DNA from: Saposhnikovia divaricata
Lineage: Eukaryota > Streptophyta > Magnoliopsida > Apiales > Apiaceae
Length of the DNA stretch: 64,000 nt
Assembly: GCA_036435485.1 (NCBI GenBank)
Contig: CM071600.1
Coordinates: 163,506,546 to 163,570,545, forward strand
Direction of reading: 5' to 3'
Positions 34,794 through 45,754 of the stretch are shown here, in pieces. Below the pieces are notes generated by a model that saw nothing but the letters and a program-made list of their open reading frames with translations, was not told the origin of the DNA and ran no database searches. Numbering within the stretch: the stretch's first letter is position 1; each line of letters opens with the position of its first letter. The position numbers and the translations under genes were made by a program.

Positions 34794-36231
34794 TTACCAT
34801 CTCCTGCCCCCCGACTTCTTGGTTGTAATGGTACATTCAACCACGAAGTTAGCCAATGCCTGAGCCTCGATGGCCGTTCGAGGCTTATACGTGATGTCAA
34901 ACTCTCCAAGTTCTATTGCCCACTTAATCAATCTTCCACTTGTTTTCGGGCTGTGCAATATGTTCCTCAATTGCTGGTCCGTCAGGACTTCGATTTTATG
35001 TGACTGAAAGTACGGTCGTAGTTTCCTTGAAGCTGTAATCAATACCAAAGCAAATTTCTCGATGGATGAGTAATTTAACCCGGCTCCGTGGAGCACCTTG
35101 CTTACATAATAGATGGGCCTCTGAACCTTGTTCTCTTCTTTAATGAGGATGATACTCAATGCTTGTTCAGACACTGCTAGATTCAGATAAAGAGTCTCTC
35201 CGGGACTTGGCTTGGCCAACAACGGGGCTTCGGCCATGTGCTTCTTCAACTGTTCAAAGGCCTCTTGGCTTTTATTAGTCCATTCAAAATTTTTCACCTC
35301 CTTCAATGCTTGAAAGAAAGGCAAGCACTTATCACCAGACTTAGAGATGAATCTCCCTAGAGCGGCCACTCTGCCGGTTAACTTCTGTACGTCCCTCACA
35401 GAACAGGGTGGTTCCATGTCTAAGATTGCTTTGATCTTGTCGGGATTGGCCTCTATGCCTATTTTCGAAACCATCAAACCCAAGAACTTTCCAGACCCAA
35501 TTCCAAAAGCACACTTGGCTGGATTCAACATCATCTTGTGGTGCCTCAGCACTTCGAATGCCTCTCTGAGGTGCTTAATGTGATCTGCCTTGAGTAGGCT
35601 CTTGACTAACATGTCATCAACATAGACCTCCATGGTTTTTCCAATTAGATGGGCGAATATCTTATTCACCAATCGTTTGTAAGTAGCTCCTGCATTCTTT
35701 AGACCAAAAGCCATAACAATATAGCAGAAAACACCAAAGTCAGTTATGAAAGATACCTTAGGGATGTCATCCTCGTGCATCTTAATCTGATTGTAGCCGT
35801 TGAACCCATCCATGAAGCTCAACATCTCATGTCCAGTTGTGGCGTCTATCAACATGTCTATCATTGGCAGGGGAAAACAATCCTTTGGACATGCATCATT
35901 CAAATCAGTGAAGTCTATACACATCCTCCACTTTCCATTCGCTTTCTTGACCATCACCGGGTTAGCTAACCATTCGGGAAACTGAAGCTCTTCAACAAAC
36001 CAGCCTCTAAGAGTTTGTCAACTTCTTGTTTAATGGCCTCCTGCCTTTCAGGAGCAAAATTTCTCTTTTCTGTTTTATTATCTTCCGCCCCGGATCAACA
36101 TTCAACTTGTGAGTTATGAGTTGGAGATCAATCCCTGGCATATCAGCTACAGTCCAAGCAAACACATCGATAATTTCTTGCAAGAATGCTATCAACTTGC
36201 CCTTCAGGGGTTCTTTCAAAGATGATCCCAT
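34794..36231 (-). pseudogene. Reverse transcriptase and RNase H, Tat-like
   Basis: The N-terminal piece (36231-36007) has IIDVFAWTVADMPGIDLQLI and HKLNVDPG. A frameshift near 36000 leads to 387 open codons (35957-34794). Polymerase motifs: WRMCIDFTDLNDACPKD, LSFMDGFNGYNQI (first Asp), VMAFGLKNAGATY and YVDDMLVKS (YVDD). RNase H follows from about residue 255: ETLYLNLAVSEQAL has lost the usual first Asp (LAVS for TDAS), then YYVSKVLHGAG and VLTDQQLR. It copies the RNA genome into DNA in the particle. Apart from the N-terminal shift the domain looks intact. Confidence 0.88.
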
Positions 36232-37034
36232 ATAAGTAACTTCTCAGCTCGCTTGGCCGTCATGGCTTCAATGTTTGTCTTGGTCTTGGGTGTTGAACTT
36301 CGATGTTCAAAGGTTGAACGCCAAAGTTTGAGATCAAGGGTTTTCAATCTCGATGGTGTTTTAAATCACCGAAATATCTATCAGAACTGCTGGTCCAAGG
36401 CCAGGGGGTTTCTGGTTAGCCCCACGAGGTCTTGAACCTTCTCTAGGAGGTTTTCAAAATTACATATTGGTTTTCAAGTCAACATGAAGTTTCAACCTTT
36501 GGATCTTAATTGGAGGTTCATGACCCCCCCTTAAGTTTGGCCTTCATAACTAACCTTGGCCTTCATGGCTAACAGCTTCTGTTCTTCAACCTAGGATTCG
36601 GGGTTGATTCCTCGATATAGATTTCGATAAATGCAATCCCGTTGGCTTCTTGCCTTTTAAACTTCTGAGACGAGAGCTTGCTTGAACTTCTTAATCCTTT
36701 CTTAAGGTTATCTATTGGCCTTCATCCTTGGATCCGTAATCCAGGTCCTTAATAAGTATTGAAGAGTAGCTAGTCCTTAACATCCTTGGCCTTTCATGGC
36801 TTTGACCCTTTGGGATCTTCACCTATGCATTTGTTTGTTTTTCATTCGTTATTCTTTTATTTTCGGTACTCGTTCATCCTTGACTTGCACTCATCGGGTG
36901 ATAGAGTACTATTATCCTACTCGGAGCAACATGCTCTGCAATGGTTTCAATGAACCTTATTTCTGCTTTTACTAGATGAAGCTAAGTCCTACTAGGATAA
37001 CTTGAGCCCATCGGGGCATTGCAAGACTAGGCCT
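36232..37034 (-). other. Spacer between protease and reverse transcriptase
   Basis: No supported frame. It contains several GGCCTTCATGGCT-type short repeats on the plus strand. In intact relatives this position is a coding linker. The 17-kb duplication starts within it at 36966. Confidence 0.5.
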
Positions 37035-37240
37035 GCATTACTTGATTTTGTTTTTGATGCTCCATCAAAATAGAGCGTCCACCATTCCTTCCGGTATCAT
37101 CATTCTTATTCTGAAGTTCACTTCCTGCTTGGGGTACTACCTCCTGCCCCCCGACTTCTTGGTTGCCAATGGTACATTCAACCACGAAGTCAGTTAACGC
37201 CTTAGCCTCAATGGCTGTCCAAGGCTTCTGTGTGATGTCC
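37035..37240 (-). repeat. Displaced copy of the RNase H end / second RNase H start
   Basis: Aligns with 34690-34900. On the minus strand: DITQKPWTAIEAKALTDFVV and, further on, LYFDGASKTKS. Those segments belong between RNase H and the second RNase H, yet here they follow directly on the protease. The last 15 or so residues of the protease frame (37208) are read out of this block in another frame. Confidence 0.75.
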
Positions 37241-38179
37241 TCTGCTGGCCTTTTTGGTGTTCCTTTCTTCTACGGACATCCATGTCTTCAATTGGAAGGA
37301 CTTGCCCCCGACTCTATTAGGCCTTAACGAGGCTACATAACAGCTTTGTGCCATCTTTTGATCACCTTTATGTTCTCTAACGCCATTCCTGGTTGGGAAC
37401 TTGATCTTCATATGATACGTTGAGGCAACAGCCTTGAATGCATGAAGTTCAGTCCTTCCGAGAATAGAGTTGTACGTTGAAACCGCCTTGATTACCAAGA
37501 AGTTCAACATCTGAATGGCCTCCTTGGGCTCCTGTCCAATAGTTATAGGCAACTGAATAGTCCCTTCAACTTTGGATTCTACTCCATTAAATCCATATAT
37601 AGGCATGTTATTGGGGGTCAATTGAAAATCATTGTACCCCATCTTCCCAAATGTATCATGAAACAGAATGTCAACGGAAGCTCCATTGTCCATCAAGACT
37701 CGCTTCACTTCCGAGTTCCCAATCACAGGGGTTATGACCAACGGGTCGTCATGGGGAAACTTCACCCCTTCGAGGTATGAGTCATCGAAACCAATTGCTA
37801 TCTCAGTCCTGGCACGCTTCGGGGCTTCTCCCATGATGTGCATCACTTCTCTGGCATACGCCTTTCGAGAGTTTCGGGTGGTACAGGCCGCTGTCAGGCC
37901 TCCCCAAATCATGTTAATAACTGGCCCTCGGGGTTGTGGGTTACGATCCCGACCTCGATCATCATCCCTTCTATCATTGTCTCTTCTATCATAATCCCTC
38001 CTTTGAGTTCCATGATCATCACCCTTAGTGAATTTGTTCAGCTTTCCTTTTCGGATCAAGAATTCAATCTCATCCTTCAACTGCCTACAATCATCTGTAT
38101 CATGCCCCACATCGCGGTGGAATCTACAGTACTGATCCTTGTTTCTCTTTGCGGGATCACCCCTAAGTGGCTTCGGCCA
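37208..38179 (-). pseudogene. Gag zinc-knuckle region and protease, Tat-like
   Basis: Continues the gag frame after the TGA at 38180. First WPKPLRGDPAKR and CRFHRDVGHDTDDCRQLKDE, the Tat gag motif with Cys/His; then an Arg-Asp-rich stretch (RRDYDRRDNDRRDDDRGRD); then protease around VKRVLMDNGASVDILF with catalytic D-N-G, usual for Tat. ILGRTELHAFKAVAST is the conserved end of the protease fold. The final residues come from a misplaced segment (37035-37240). The only ATG upstream of the protease is M at 38110, unlikely to be a natural start. Confidence 0.8.
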
Positions 38180-39694
38180 TCAAAAATCTTTGTCTTTCTC
38201 AATATCTAACAAGATCTGACTCCTAGGAGCATTCAGTCTTGCATAATCGTTGAATCTTGGTCCCAAACTCTTCTTCGGTGGTGATTCAGAATCCTTGCTA
38301 GTCCGGGGATACTTGTCCCTAGCATCATACTCTTGTTCTTTCTTCCGTTTCTTAAAGTCATTGGAGCCCTTACAATTGCCTCCAGCAGCTTCTTTTTTCA
38401 TGCTATCCTCTGCCTTGATATACTTGTCGGCCCTTTGTTGGAGCTCGGCCATGTTCTCAGGAGGATGCTTTACCAAAGACCTCTTGAAGAAAGGATCAGT
38501 GGTTCCGTGTTCCAAGGCTACCATGGCCACTTTATTCTCCAGATCTGTAATATTCAATGTCTCCTTGGTGAATCGCTTGAGATAACCCCTTAGATTCTCG
38601 TTCTTCCCCTGCACCACATACATGAGGGATGCAGAACTTTTTTCATGAACTCTTCCACTAATGAATTGGCTAACAATGGCATTCTTCAACTCCTTGAAAG
38701 AGCCAATCGAATTTGCAGGTAGCCTGCTATACCACCTTTGAGCCATACCCGACAGGGTTTGAGGGAACGCCCTACACTTTAAGGCGTCACTAGCAGGTTG
38801 CAGCAGTAGTGCAGCTGTGAACGTCCTGACATGAGTTTCATGATCGCCTATTCCATCATAGGCTTTGATCGTCAGCATCTTCAATTTCTTTGAGATGCGG
38901 GCATTCATCACCTCCTCAGTGAACGGAGGTGTTGGATCATCAAGATCTAGCGGCATCAGATCCTTGGGGTTGTTTCTTTGGGTTTCCGCCCTCGTTGCTC
39001 CTTCAGTTGAGGTATCGGCCATTCTTCGTCTCCTAGACGACCTCTCCAGATCTATGACGGGAACCCTTCCTGAGATTGGAGGAGGTCGATGCAGACTTTG
39101 ATTCTGCCTTGCTTGCTCTCCAGCGGCGTCATCTTTCAGCCTCTGGATCTCAACCTCATGAGCCTTGATCCTTTCCTCAGTCATTTGTGGAGGTCCATCA
39201 TGGATTCTTCGGGCCCTCCTTCGGGGCTCTCTACTAGCACGTCGCCTCCTTGGGGCTTCGTCACGGTCATCATCGTCATCCTCAGATGTGGAATCAGTAG
39301 TATAGGGGCTGGAGTAGTCTAGGTACTCGCGATCTCGGATCTGCAAAGCATGACCACTCGGTCCAGGTTCTCGAACAGGGGGGTAGTTGGGCAGCCCATA
39401 CATTGGGTTCGTATTCATGAGGAGATCCGTAGTATGGATCTGTACCCCAGATGGAGGGTGATTAGGATCAACCAGGGGAGAGATCACCATCTGAAGATAG
39501 TTGGTTCCCTGATCTGGATGGACAACCATAGGCATCGTACTCCCAGCTGGGGGATTCGTCCCTGGAGGCTGAGAAACTTGAGTTTGGGGGATCGTCCCTT
39601 GTTCAAACGTGGTTGTCCCAGAGGTAAGAGGCGGAGCGAAGCTGATTGGTAAAGCTTCGGTAGAGCTTGGTGCAGTTCTTCGTGTGCTAATCAT
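38180..39694 (-). CDS. Gag, Tat-like (ends at an in-frame TGA)
   Basis: 504 codons from ATG at 39694, 15 bp inside the primer site. Residues 1-130 are Pro/Thr-rich. A coiled-coil-prone basic and acidic stretch follows (about 130-215). The capsid domain lies at about 270-420: AYDGIGDHETHVRTFTAALL, MAQRWYSRLPANSI, F-ELKNAIVSQFIS, YLKRFTKE, then KHPPENMAELQQRADKYIKAED. It forms the particle shell. The stop lies before the Cys/His motif that belongs to the same protein, so the product lacks its nucleic-acid-binding end unless the stop is read through. The second copy (55190-56704) has the same stop. Confidence 0.85.
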   Translation of the reverse strand: MISTRRTAPSSTEALPISFAPPLTSGTTTFEQGTIPQTQVSQPPGTNPPAGSTMPMVVHPDQGTNYLQMVISPLVDPNHPPSGVQIHTTDLLMNTNPMYGLPNYPPVREPGPSGHALQIRDREYLDYSSPYTTDSTSEDDDDDRDEAPRRRRASREPRRRARRIHDGPPQMTEERIKAHEVEIQRLKDDAAGEQARQNQSLHRPPPISGRVPVIDLERSSRRRRMADTSTEGATRAETQRNNPKDLMPLDLDDPTPPFTEEVMNARISKKLKMLTIKAYDGIGDHETHVRTFTAALLLQPASDALKCRAFPQTLSGMAQRWYSRLPANSIGSFKELKNAIVSQFISGRVHEKSSASLMYVVQGKNENLRGYLKRFTKETLNITDLENKVAMVALEHGTTDPFFKRSLVKHPPENMAELQQRADKYIKAEDSMKKEAAGGNCKGSNDFKKRKKEQEYDARDKYPRTSKDSESPPKKSLGPRFNDYARLNAPRSQILLDIEKDKDF

Positions 39695-39708
39695 GGTTGA
39701 TGTTGTCT

Positions 39709-39725
39709 TCCCACAGACGGCGCCA
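39709..39725 (-). other. Primer binding site of the Tat-like element
   Basis: TGGCGCCGTCTGTGGGA on the minus strand, two bases inside the LTR. It starts with TGG as required; I do not assign the tRNA. Confidence 0.7.
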
Positions 39726-39727
39726 AA

Positions 39728-40349
39728 TGTTGTGGAATAAAAACTAGGTTATGATTTGTAATTAATGCAAGGGTGGTTGAGCTTCGAGCTTTAATGGCTG
39801 TTCTTGCGTTCGAGACTGATCGGTCCTCACAAGATGCCTACGTATCTCTGTATTACTAGAGAATCAAGCCAACGTAGTTCTAGGTGATGGTGCCCTCGAG
39901 GCTAAGGCGGTGAGAGCTCACCTAGGACGCAGTGGCTTGTATGTCCTTATTCGAAGATTAAGCCAAGACGTAAGTGACGTATGGAGCTGTGTCCAAAACG
40001 TGGTTCTGAGATGAGGGGTTAGACCCTTTATATAGGCTGAGAAGCCCTAGAATTATGGTAGGAGTCAGAGACTTGGTGGATAAGTCTTCCTTGAGGAAGG
40101 TTCTAGATCTCTTCCTTATAGGAATCAGTTTCCATGTTGAAATATGTATCTTGGAGGCTAAGTCAGGCAAGAGTAATATCCTTGTTTGACTCTTATTTGC
40201 TGAGCTGTTTATTACCCTTAATATTAATTACGAAATTAATATTATAAATAGGGTTTGGGCCCATCTGGTGGGCCCCACGTTTGGACCATTCCGGGTCTAA
40301 TTAATGCCACATTAAATGTGTCTTTAGGGCTTACTTTTAGCCCATATCA
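39728..40349 (-). repeat. 5' LTR of the Tat-like element
   Basis: 622 bp, TG...CA ends. Differs from 29448-30069 at about 39799 (C for T) and 40258 (G for A). Confidence 0.95.
40024..40035 (-). promoter_or_regulatory. TATA box of the Tat-like LTR
   Basis: CTATATAAAGGG on the minus strand, about 315 bp into the LTR in element orientation; the start site would follow near 39995. Also present at 29744-29755 and 57034-57045. Confidence 0.6.
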
Positions 40350-42664
40350 GTTGACAACTTAGGTAAGAATAATCTATCTCCTAGGGGAATAAGATATGGC
40401 AATTCCAAGCAGGAGAATATTCTCATGTCATCCAGATCGATAACGATTAATCCAGTGGTTCCGTAAGAAGGTTAAGGAACGATCGAAAGAGAATACGGAC
40501 GATTGTACAACCCTAAGAGAATAAGTAAAGAATAAAGAATGAATAGTGTTTTTGGTGGAAGTAAGAATAATATGAGACGACACTATATAGAAGTATTCGG
40601 AACGGATTTCCGAGTTCGTATTAGTGATCCAGGGGGAAAATAATTGTATGTAAAAGCTGTCGAATTCTGAAAAACCGCACTTTTATTTTCTCCGAGAGTT
40701 CCCTGGACACTGACAGACTTATGGATTTAACGAATGGATTTAAGGAATATAAATTGGAAAGATAGAAGGAAAGGTAGAGAATGATAGTATTAATATTAAG
40801 AGGATTCCCGGTAAACCCTAATTAGAAATCCGTGAAATATTCCTACGAACGATCAATCGAAACGAGCAATAACCGGACACAGAATCAAGCAGACGAAGCA
40901 AGATACATGCATGTACAAATTATAAATATCTAGTAACTAGTATGGTTAGAGATTAACTAACACTTAGCAAATCAAACTACTAGTTGCATGTAAACCATCA
41001 AAATCTCAACACTTGTCCCTCCATTTTCATCATCCTATACATCATCACTTTATTAAAGTGACTTTTGGATGAGAGACTATCTAAGCCTCATCTTAATAAT
41101 TCACTTTATCAAATAACCAAGCAAAGAAACAAGGCAAAAACTCTCTCCCCCTAGCATACTTCCATTCGGCCAAACAAAGAAATTCCAAAACCAAAATCCG
41201 TCTTCCATTCCTTGTTTGCTCTTGAAATTTTTAAGGTGAGTATTACATTTCATAAAAATGATCTCCTCAAAATCTTAGTTTCAAAATCATCTTCTTCCAT
41301 TTTCAAAAAATTCATGAAAGAGGAGGATGAATAGTAACCTTCTTGAACTAACTTTGTTTTCTTGATTTTTCATGGTTGATCTAGCAAGCTTAATCACTCC
41401 TAAGGACCATACAAGTCTTAGTAAGGCTATATCACTCTCTAAGGAAGGTATAAATCTCTTGAAACCCTAACCCTTGTTTGAGATTTAAGCATGTTTATGA
41501 TAGATATAGCTTAGTTATGGTTATGTTAAGATTAAAGCATGATTATAAGCATGATTATGTATGGATCTTGGATAAATGATAAAAATAGATAGATGAATAG
41601 AAAGGCATTGCTTGGCCTCAGTTCATGTATATAAATCATGTATATGTTGTTTGGAATGGATACCATGTTTATGGGAAGATTTGAAATTGGTAGATATTCG
41701 AGTTATAGCAGTCGTAATGCCAAAATTTCGTTAACCTTAAGAAAAATGACTTGGACAGTAGATGTAACTCACTGAATAGCTGTGCAATCTGCCATGATAC
41801 GATAGATAAAGTTCCAAGCTTCGTTTTGATATAAAGAAAGTGTGAAACGGACTTACAGTTTAGGAGTTACGGCCGGTTTACTAAAAGTAGTTCGTAACCG
41901 TAAACGAGAATTCGTAACTAAAATTGAACCCTTGTAAAATACGTAAGTCAGTGGAAAATCTTGGTAATTAAATAATAGAGGTAAAAAGGAAGGTGTGAGA
42001 GAAAACCTCATGTGAATCGGATCGTTTTACGATTTTATAAAAATGTTCGAATCTAGGTTAAACGCGAACGAACCCCTTAAAAGTATAACTTTGGTTATAA
42101 CTTAGAAAACGAGCGATAAAACTCGAGATATATTCTTGGTTCCTAATCGATCGAATTTAGAACTTATACGACTTAAGTGTACACTAAGTGCGAGTATGAT
42201 GACATGTCTTAATGATGAGCAAATGTCGAATCGTATCAGTAATAAAAAGAGTTACACTAAAAAGGGGTATAACGAAATAATTTGAAAACATGTTTCGACT
42301 TAAGTTAATACTTAACCTTTTTAAAAAGTGTTAAGCGATTAACCTCGAATCTCTTGACTATTTATAGATCGCCGAGCTGACCCGGGATACCCTACCACTA
42401 CCCCTACCCCGTGCTCAATTACGAGGCAAGTTTCAACTTCCACTTTTTTGGCTGTTGTTGTGATAATATATGCTTTCTGTTATACATATGCCATAGCATG
42501 CATGCCTACTTTCAAGTCATATTGATATACTTGTTCCCTGATTGTTCTTTGGCTTATAAGTAGATAGATAATATATCGATTATACGCCGGATGTTGTTAA
42601 GACCCTTAGAGAAGGGCATATGAATCCTATTTGTTGAATATAGACCGGGAGTCAGTACTTCTTG

Positions 42665-43260
42665 ATATATCGTAATTACTTTCGAGGGAAATATTTAAGT
42701 AAATAATTCCCATTTTTTGGTTGACGAATATCATTTGAATATTCGTCCGAGATTATTTAATTAACGATCATTACTTCAAATATTTATTTGAACGTTTTCT
42801 ATTCAATGAATATTATTTTTCAATATTCATTCAAAGACAAACCATTTATCGAATATTATTTCAAATATTTCTATAAAACCTTCGATTTTTTTAAATAAAT
42901 ATCATTCGGACATTCATTTAGAACATCATGTATTAAGGGAATATTATTCTCGAATATTCCTTTAAGGTTTAATTTATTAGATGAATATCACTTGGATATT
43001 CATTTAAATTATTAATTATTATATGAATACTATTTTTGAATATTAATTCGAAGTCTTATTTATTTAACGAATATTATTACAAACAGTTCTTTCAAACTTA
43101 TTTATTCAATGAATATTATTTTAATATTCATTTAAGTAATTATTTATTCAATAAATATTGTCTTAATATTCCTTCAAGGATTATTTTGGGAAATACTCTG
43201 ATTAAAAATATTCTTTCATTAAATACTTCCGACTCTATAAATATTCTATAAATATTTATT
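42665..43260. repeat. AATATT-rich inverted-repeat array in the LTR
   Basis: More than ten GAATATTATTT-n-AATATTCATT blocks. Also present at 53400-53970 and 59675-60270, and in a diverged form at 16380-16740. Confidence 0.6.
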
Positions 43261-44294
43261 CAATACTTGGAAACAACTTCAAGGTTGTTTATTTTTCTTC
43301 AAATATTATTTGCGACCTTCGATCATTCTGAAAATTTTTCGGAGTCATACGATTAAAATTATATTAAGAAAGGTCCTCTAGATTCTATTCTTCACTCGAA
43401 TCTATCTCTTAAATTATAAGGGAACCTTACTTGAGAAAGGTCTTTTATCTTGTTGACTTCCCGGTCATAGTTTATCCTTTTCACTCGTAACTTGGTTGCT
43501 ACGGACTCATTAAGTCTGTGTGTACCTTCTCATCATTCGAGGGGTAAGATCGTTGGAACAAGTTGATATCCATTAAAAAGCAAGAGCTTGGGAAATGTTA
43601 GTGAATTTTCCTTTCCAACTAGATACGACTACTTTGTGGAGTCTTGTCAACAAGTATTTCACTTGGGGAAGGGAGGATAAACTATACATTTCAATGCTGT
43701 GGATTTACTCGAACTAGGAGTCGTGTGTAAGAGGCCGATTCGCGCGGTCCATCACAAGGCCTAATCATTGGACAGGGAGTTACTATTAAAGGCCATTGAC
43801 AAGTGGAGCCGTCAGTTCTTCCTTCTATCGGTAGTAAACTATATTGGGCTGTACCATCCCCGACTGATCATCAGGGAGTGGAACAGCTGGCGCGTGATAA
43901 CTCCAATATTGGTTCATCTCCCAAATTGGGAATTCCCTGCAACACGTATCGAAGATACTTCTTTCAGGTTGACGGTGTCTTCCGCAACACGTATCGAAGA
44001 GACTTCTTTCAGGTTGTAGAACTTCGAAAAATGTTAATAACTGGAACTGCAATATTTTCCTTGCAAGTTCCTCTTAATATGATAAATAATGATATCTTGC
44101 TTATTTTGACTTAGCAGATATTTCCACAAAATAAACACTTTAAGTTACCTTGTAACTTCATCCTTTATAGTATACTGGCACTAACTTCGTTAATGCATGG
44201 CATATGGAAATAATGATACTTCGAACTGTTATATACTATCACTATCCTGTTATATTATTATTGGTGGGCTATTGCTCACCCTTGCTTATTTATC

Positions 44295-44411
44295 ATGTCA
44301 CAACAACAGCTAGGAGAGATGGCTCGCGTCAGGCGCACTCGACGCAAGCGGGTTACCCGACCTACCGAACTCCCCGCTGAGATGCTAGCCGCCATTGCTA
44401 AGGTAGCATAG
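44295..44411 (+). CDS. Short basic reading frame in the LTR end
   Basis: 38 codons, MSQQQLGEMARVRRTRRKRV then a short acidic tail, ending TAG. It lies in the last 410 bp of the LTR, before the primer site. In the older LTR (about 17680) the ATG is ATA and the frame is not kept, so coding is doubtful. Confidence 0.2.
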   Translation: MSQQQLGEMARVRRTRRKRVTRPTELPAEMLAAIAKVA

Positions 44412-44707
44412 TTTGATAGCTTTTGTTTCCTGTTTAACTATATGTATAATTAATGTAATCAACGGCAAAACTTTTAAACTTATGATGTTATCCTTTTGGA
44501 TTGTAATAACTTTTATTCGCAAACCCTTTTATGTAAAACCTATTTCAATTTCATCTCTGGAACTATAACTGTGTGTGAGTGAGTAGATATTATTGTGGGG
44601 TCAGCGCATGCTACTTATTGATTGTGGACTCAAGTCAAGTATTATGTATGAGTTATGAGACCATAACGACCCGATCCCTGACCCCGGATCTGGGGGTGTT
44701 ACAGAGA

Positions 44708-44719
44708 TGGTATCAGAGC
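44708..44719 (+). other. Primer binding site, initiator Met-tRNA
   Basis: TGGTATCAGAGC four bases after the LTR end. Confidence 0.9.
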
Positions 44720-44869
44720 GAGAGTTATATATCCCAAGAGTGATACGACGTTATATAATAATAAATTCACTAATATAATAAGAACCCTTTCCAGGTTCAC
44801 CTAAAATCCTTACGGGAACTTTTTAAGTATCATGATAGTAACATAGTTCGTCTTGTGTAGGCGAGCGAC

Positions 44870-45754
44870 ATGCCGACCCAGGAGGCAGCTGCGAGACAGC
44901 ATGATGAGGACATGTTCCGGACTAGGGACCCGTACTATGAGCACTTGCCTGATGAGGATACTGAGCCTGAGGAGGGGGACCCTGAGGAGGTCCAGGTTGA
45001 TGCTGATACTGATGTGATTGAGTCTGAGGAGGAGGACCCTGAGGAGGTCTAGGTTGATGCTGATATAGATGTTGTTGAGACCGAGGGGGAGGAGGACCCG
45101 GAGGGGGTCCAGACAGGGCAGGACGCTGAGTTAGTTGTTGAGGTTGAGGATTATTGGGTTGTATCTGAGATCAGGACCATGGAGTAGGATACTGATATGA
45201 CCACTGAGCAAGTCATGGCCGCTGTTGTTGGACAGGCTGTAGATGAGGATGAGCCAGTGGATGATGTAGTAGGGAGTTCCGGACTACGAGTGCCACCCCT
45301 CCCTGTGGAGAGAGCCCCTACCCCACCACCACTACCTGTGAGCCCATTCCCCGATGAGTTTGAGGAGCTTACCCCAGAGCCCCAGCAGATAGAGACTGCA
45401 GTTCCAGCTGAGCCATTCACCCCACCTCATGTCCTGATAGGAGGAGTCCCTGTATGTGTTCACAACTTGATTGTGAACGGGCTTTATAGAGAGTTGTCAG
45501 TGGCGGATGCCAGGTTGACAGAGTCTAGGAGGGAGCTAGCAGCAGAGAGAGCCGCCCGGATGAGGTTGCAGGGCCGGAGGACTATCAGTGATAGGGCTGG
45601 GTATAGGGCTGTGACCCGCATCGAGCTGAGGTCTCGGATGAGGGTGCGACAGTTGCCTACTGATGGGCATGGTATGGTAGACAGAGCAGATGCCAAGGAG
45701 ATTTTTCGCATCGCCATGGGGAGGGTTCGGATGATGTTTCATCGTGGCGGCTGA
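44870..45754 (+). pseudogene. Extra ORF between primer site and gag in the Tekay-like element
   Basis: One frame of 295 codons with two TAGs (45050-45052 and about 45187-45189). N-terminal part very acidic: MPTQEAAARQHDEDMFRTRD, then repeats around DPEEVQVDADTD and DPEEV. The middle (from 45197) has a Pro-rich stretch (APTPPPLPVSPFPDEFEELT), then a predicted helix ELSVADARLTESRRELAAER rich in Ala, Arg and Glu (coiled-coil-like), and an Arg-rich end with GRVRMMFHRGG. I do not recognise a family. The first TAG lies in the second copy of an internal repeat whose first copy reads CAG, so it is a mutation. Remnants near 18233 in the older element suggest that the frame belongs to this family. Function unknown. 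Confidence 0.6.

Larger units (their letters stand above)
29448..40349 (-). mobile_element. Complete Tat-like Ty3/gypsy element, 10902 bp
   Basis: Two 622-bp LTRs (29448-30069 and 39728-40349) differ at only two sites that I see. GTTGA flanks both ends (29443-29447 and 40350-40354). Minus-strand order: LTR, primer site, gag, protease, reverse transcriptase, RNase H, second archaeal-type RNase H, integrase, tandem repeats, polypurine tract, LTR. The extra RNase H and the repeat-rich 3' region identify the Tat lineage. Frameshifts in pol and a stop in gag suggest it is not autonomous. Confidence 0.92.
40350..44703 (+). repeat. Tekay-like 5' LTR, remainder
   Basis: Begins with the second GTTGA copy of the target duplication (40350-40354) and ends GGGGGTGTTACA. 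With 29290-29447 it makes an LTR of 4507 bp. It is repeated, without the insertion, at 50926-53971 and again at 57360-61713. It includes a candidate TATA (CACTATATAGAAG, 40581-40593) also conserved in the older LTR near 14068. Confidence 0.9.

Noticed and set aside
37668..39652. Plus-strand open frames of 77-123 codons (also 54678-56662)
   Set aside because: Antisense shadows of the minus-strand Tat-like gag and protease.
43768..44114. Open frames of 83 and 103 codons in the LTR (also 60778-61124)
   Set aside because: Lie in non-coding LTR, overlap each other and are not kept in the older LTR near 17200.
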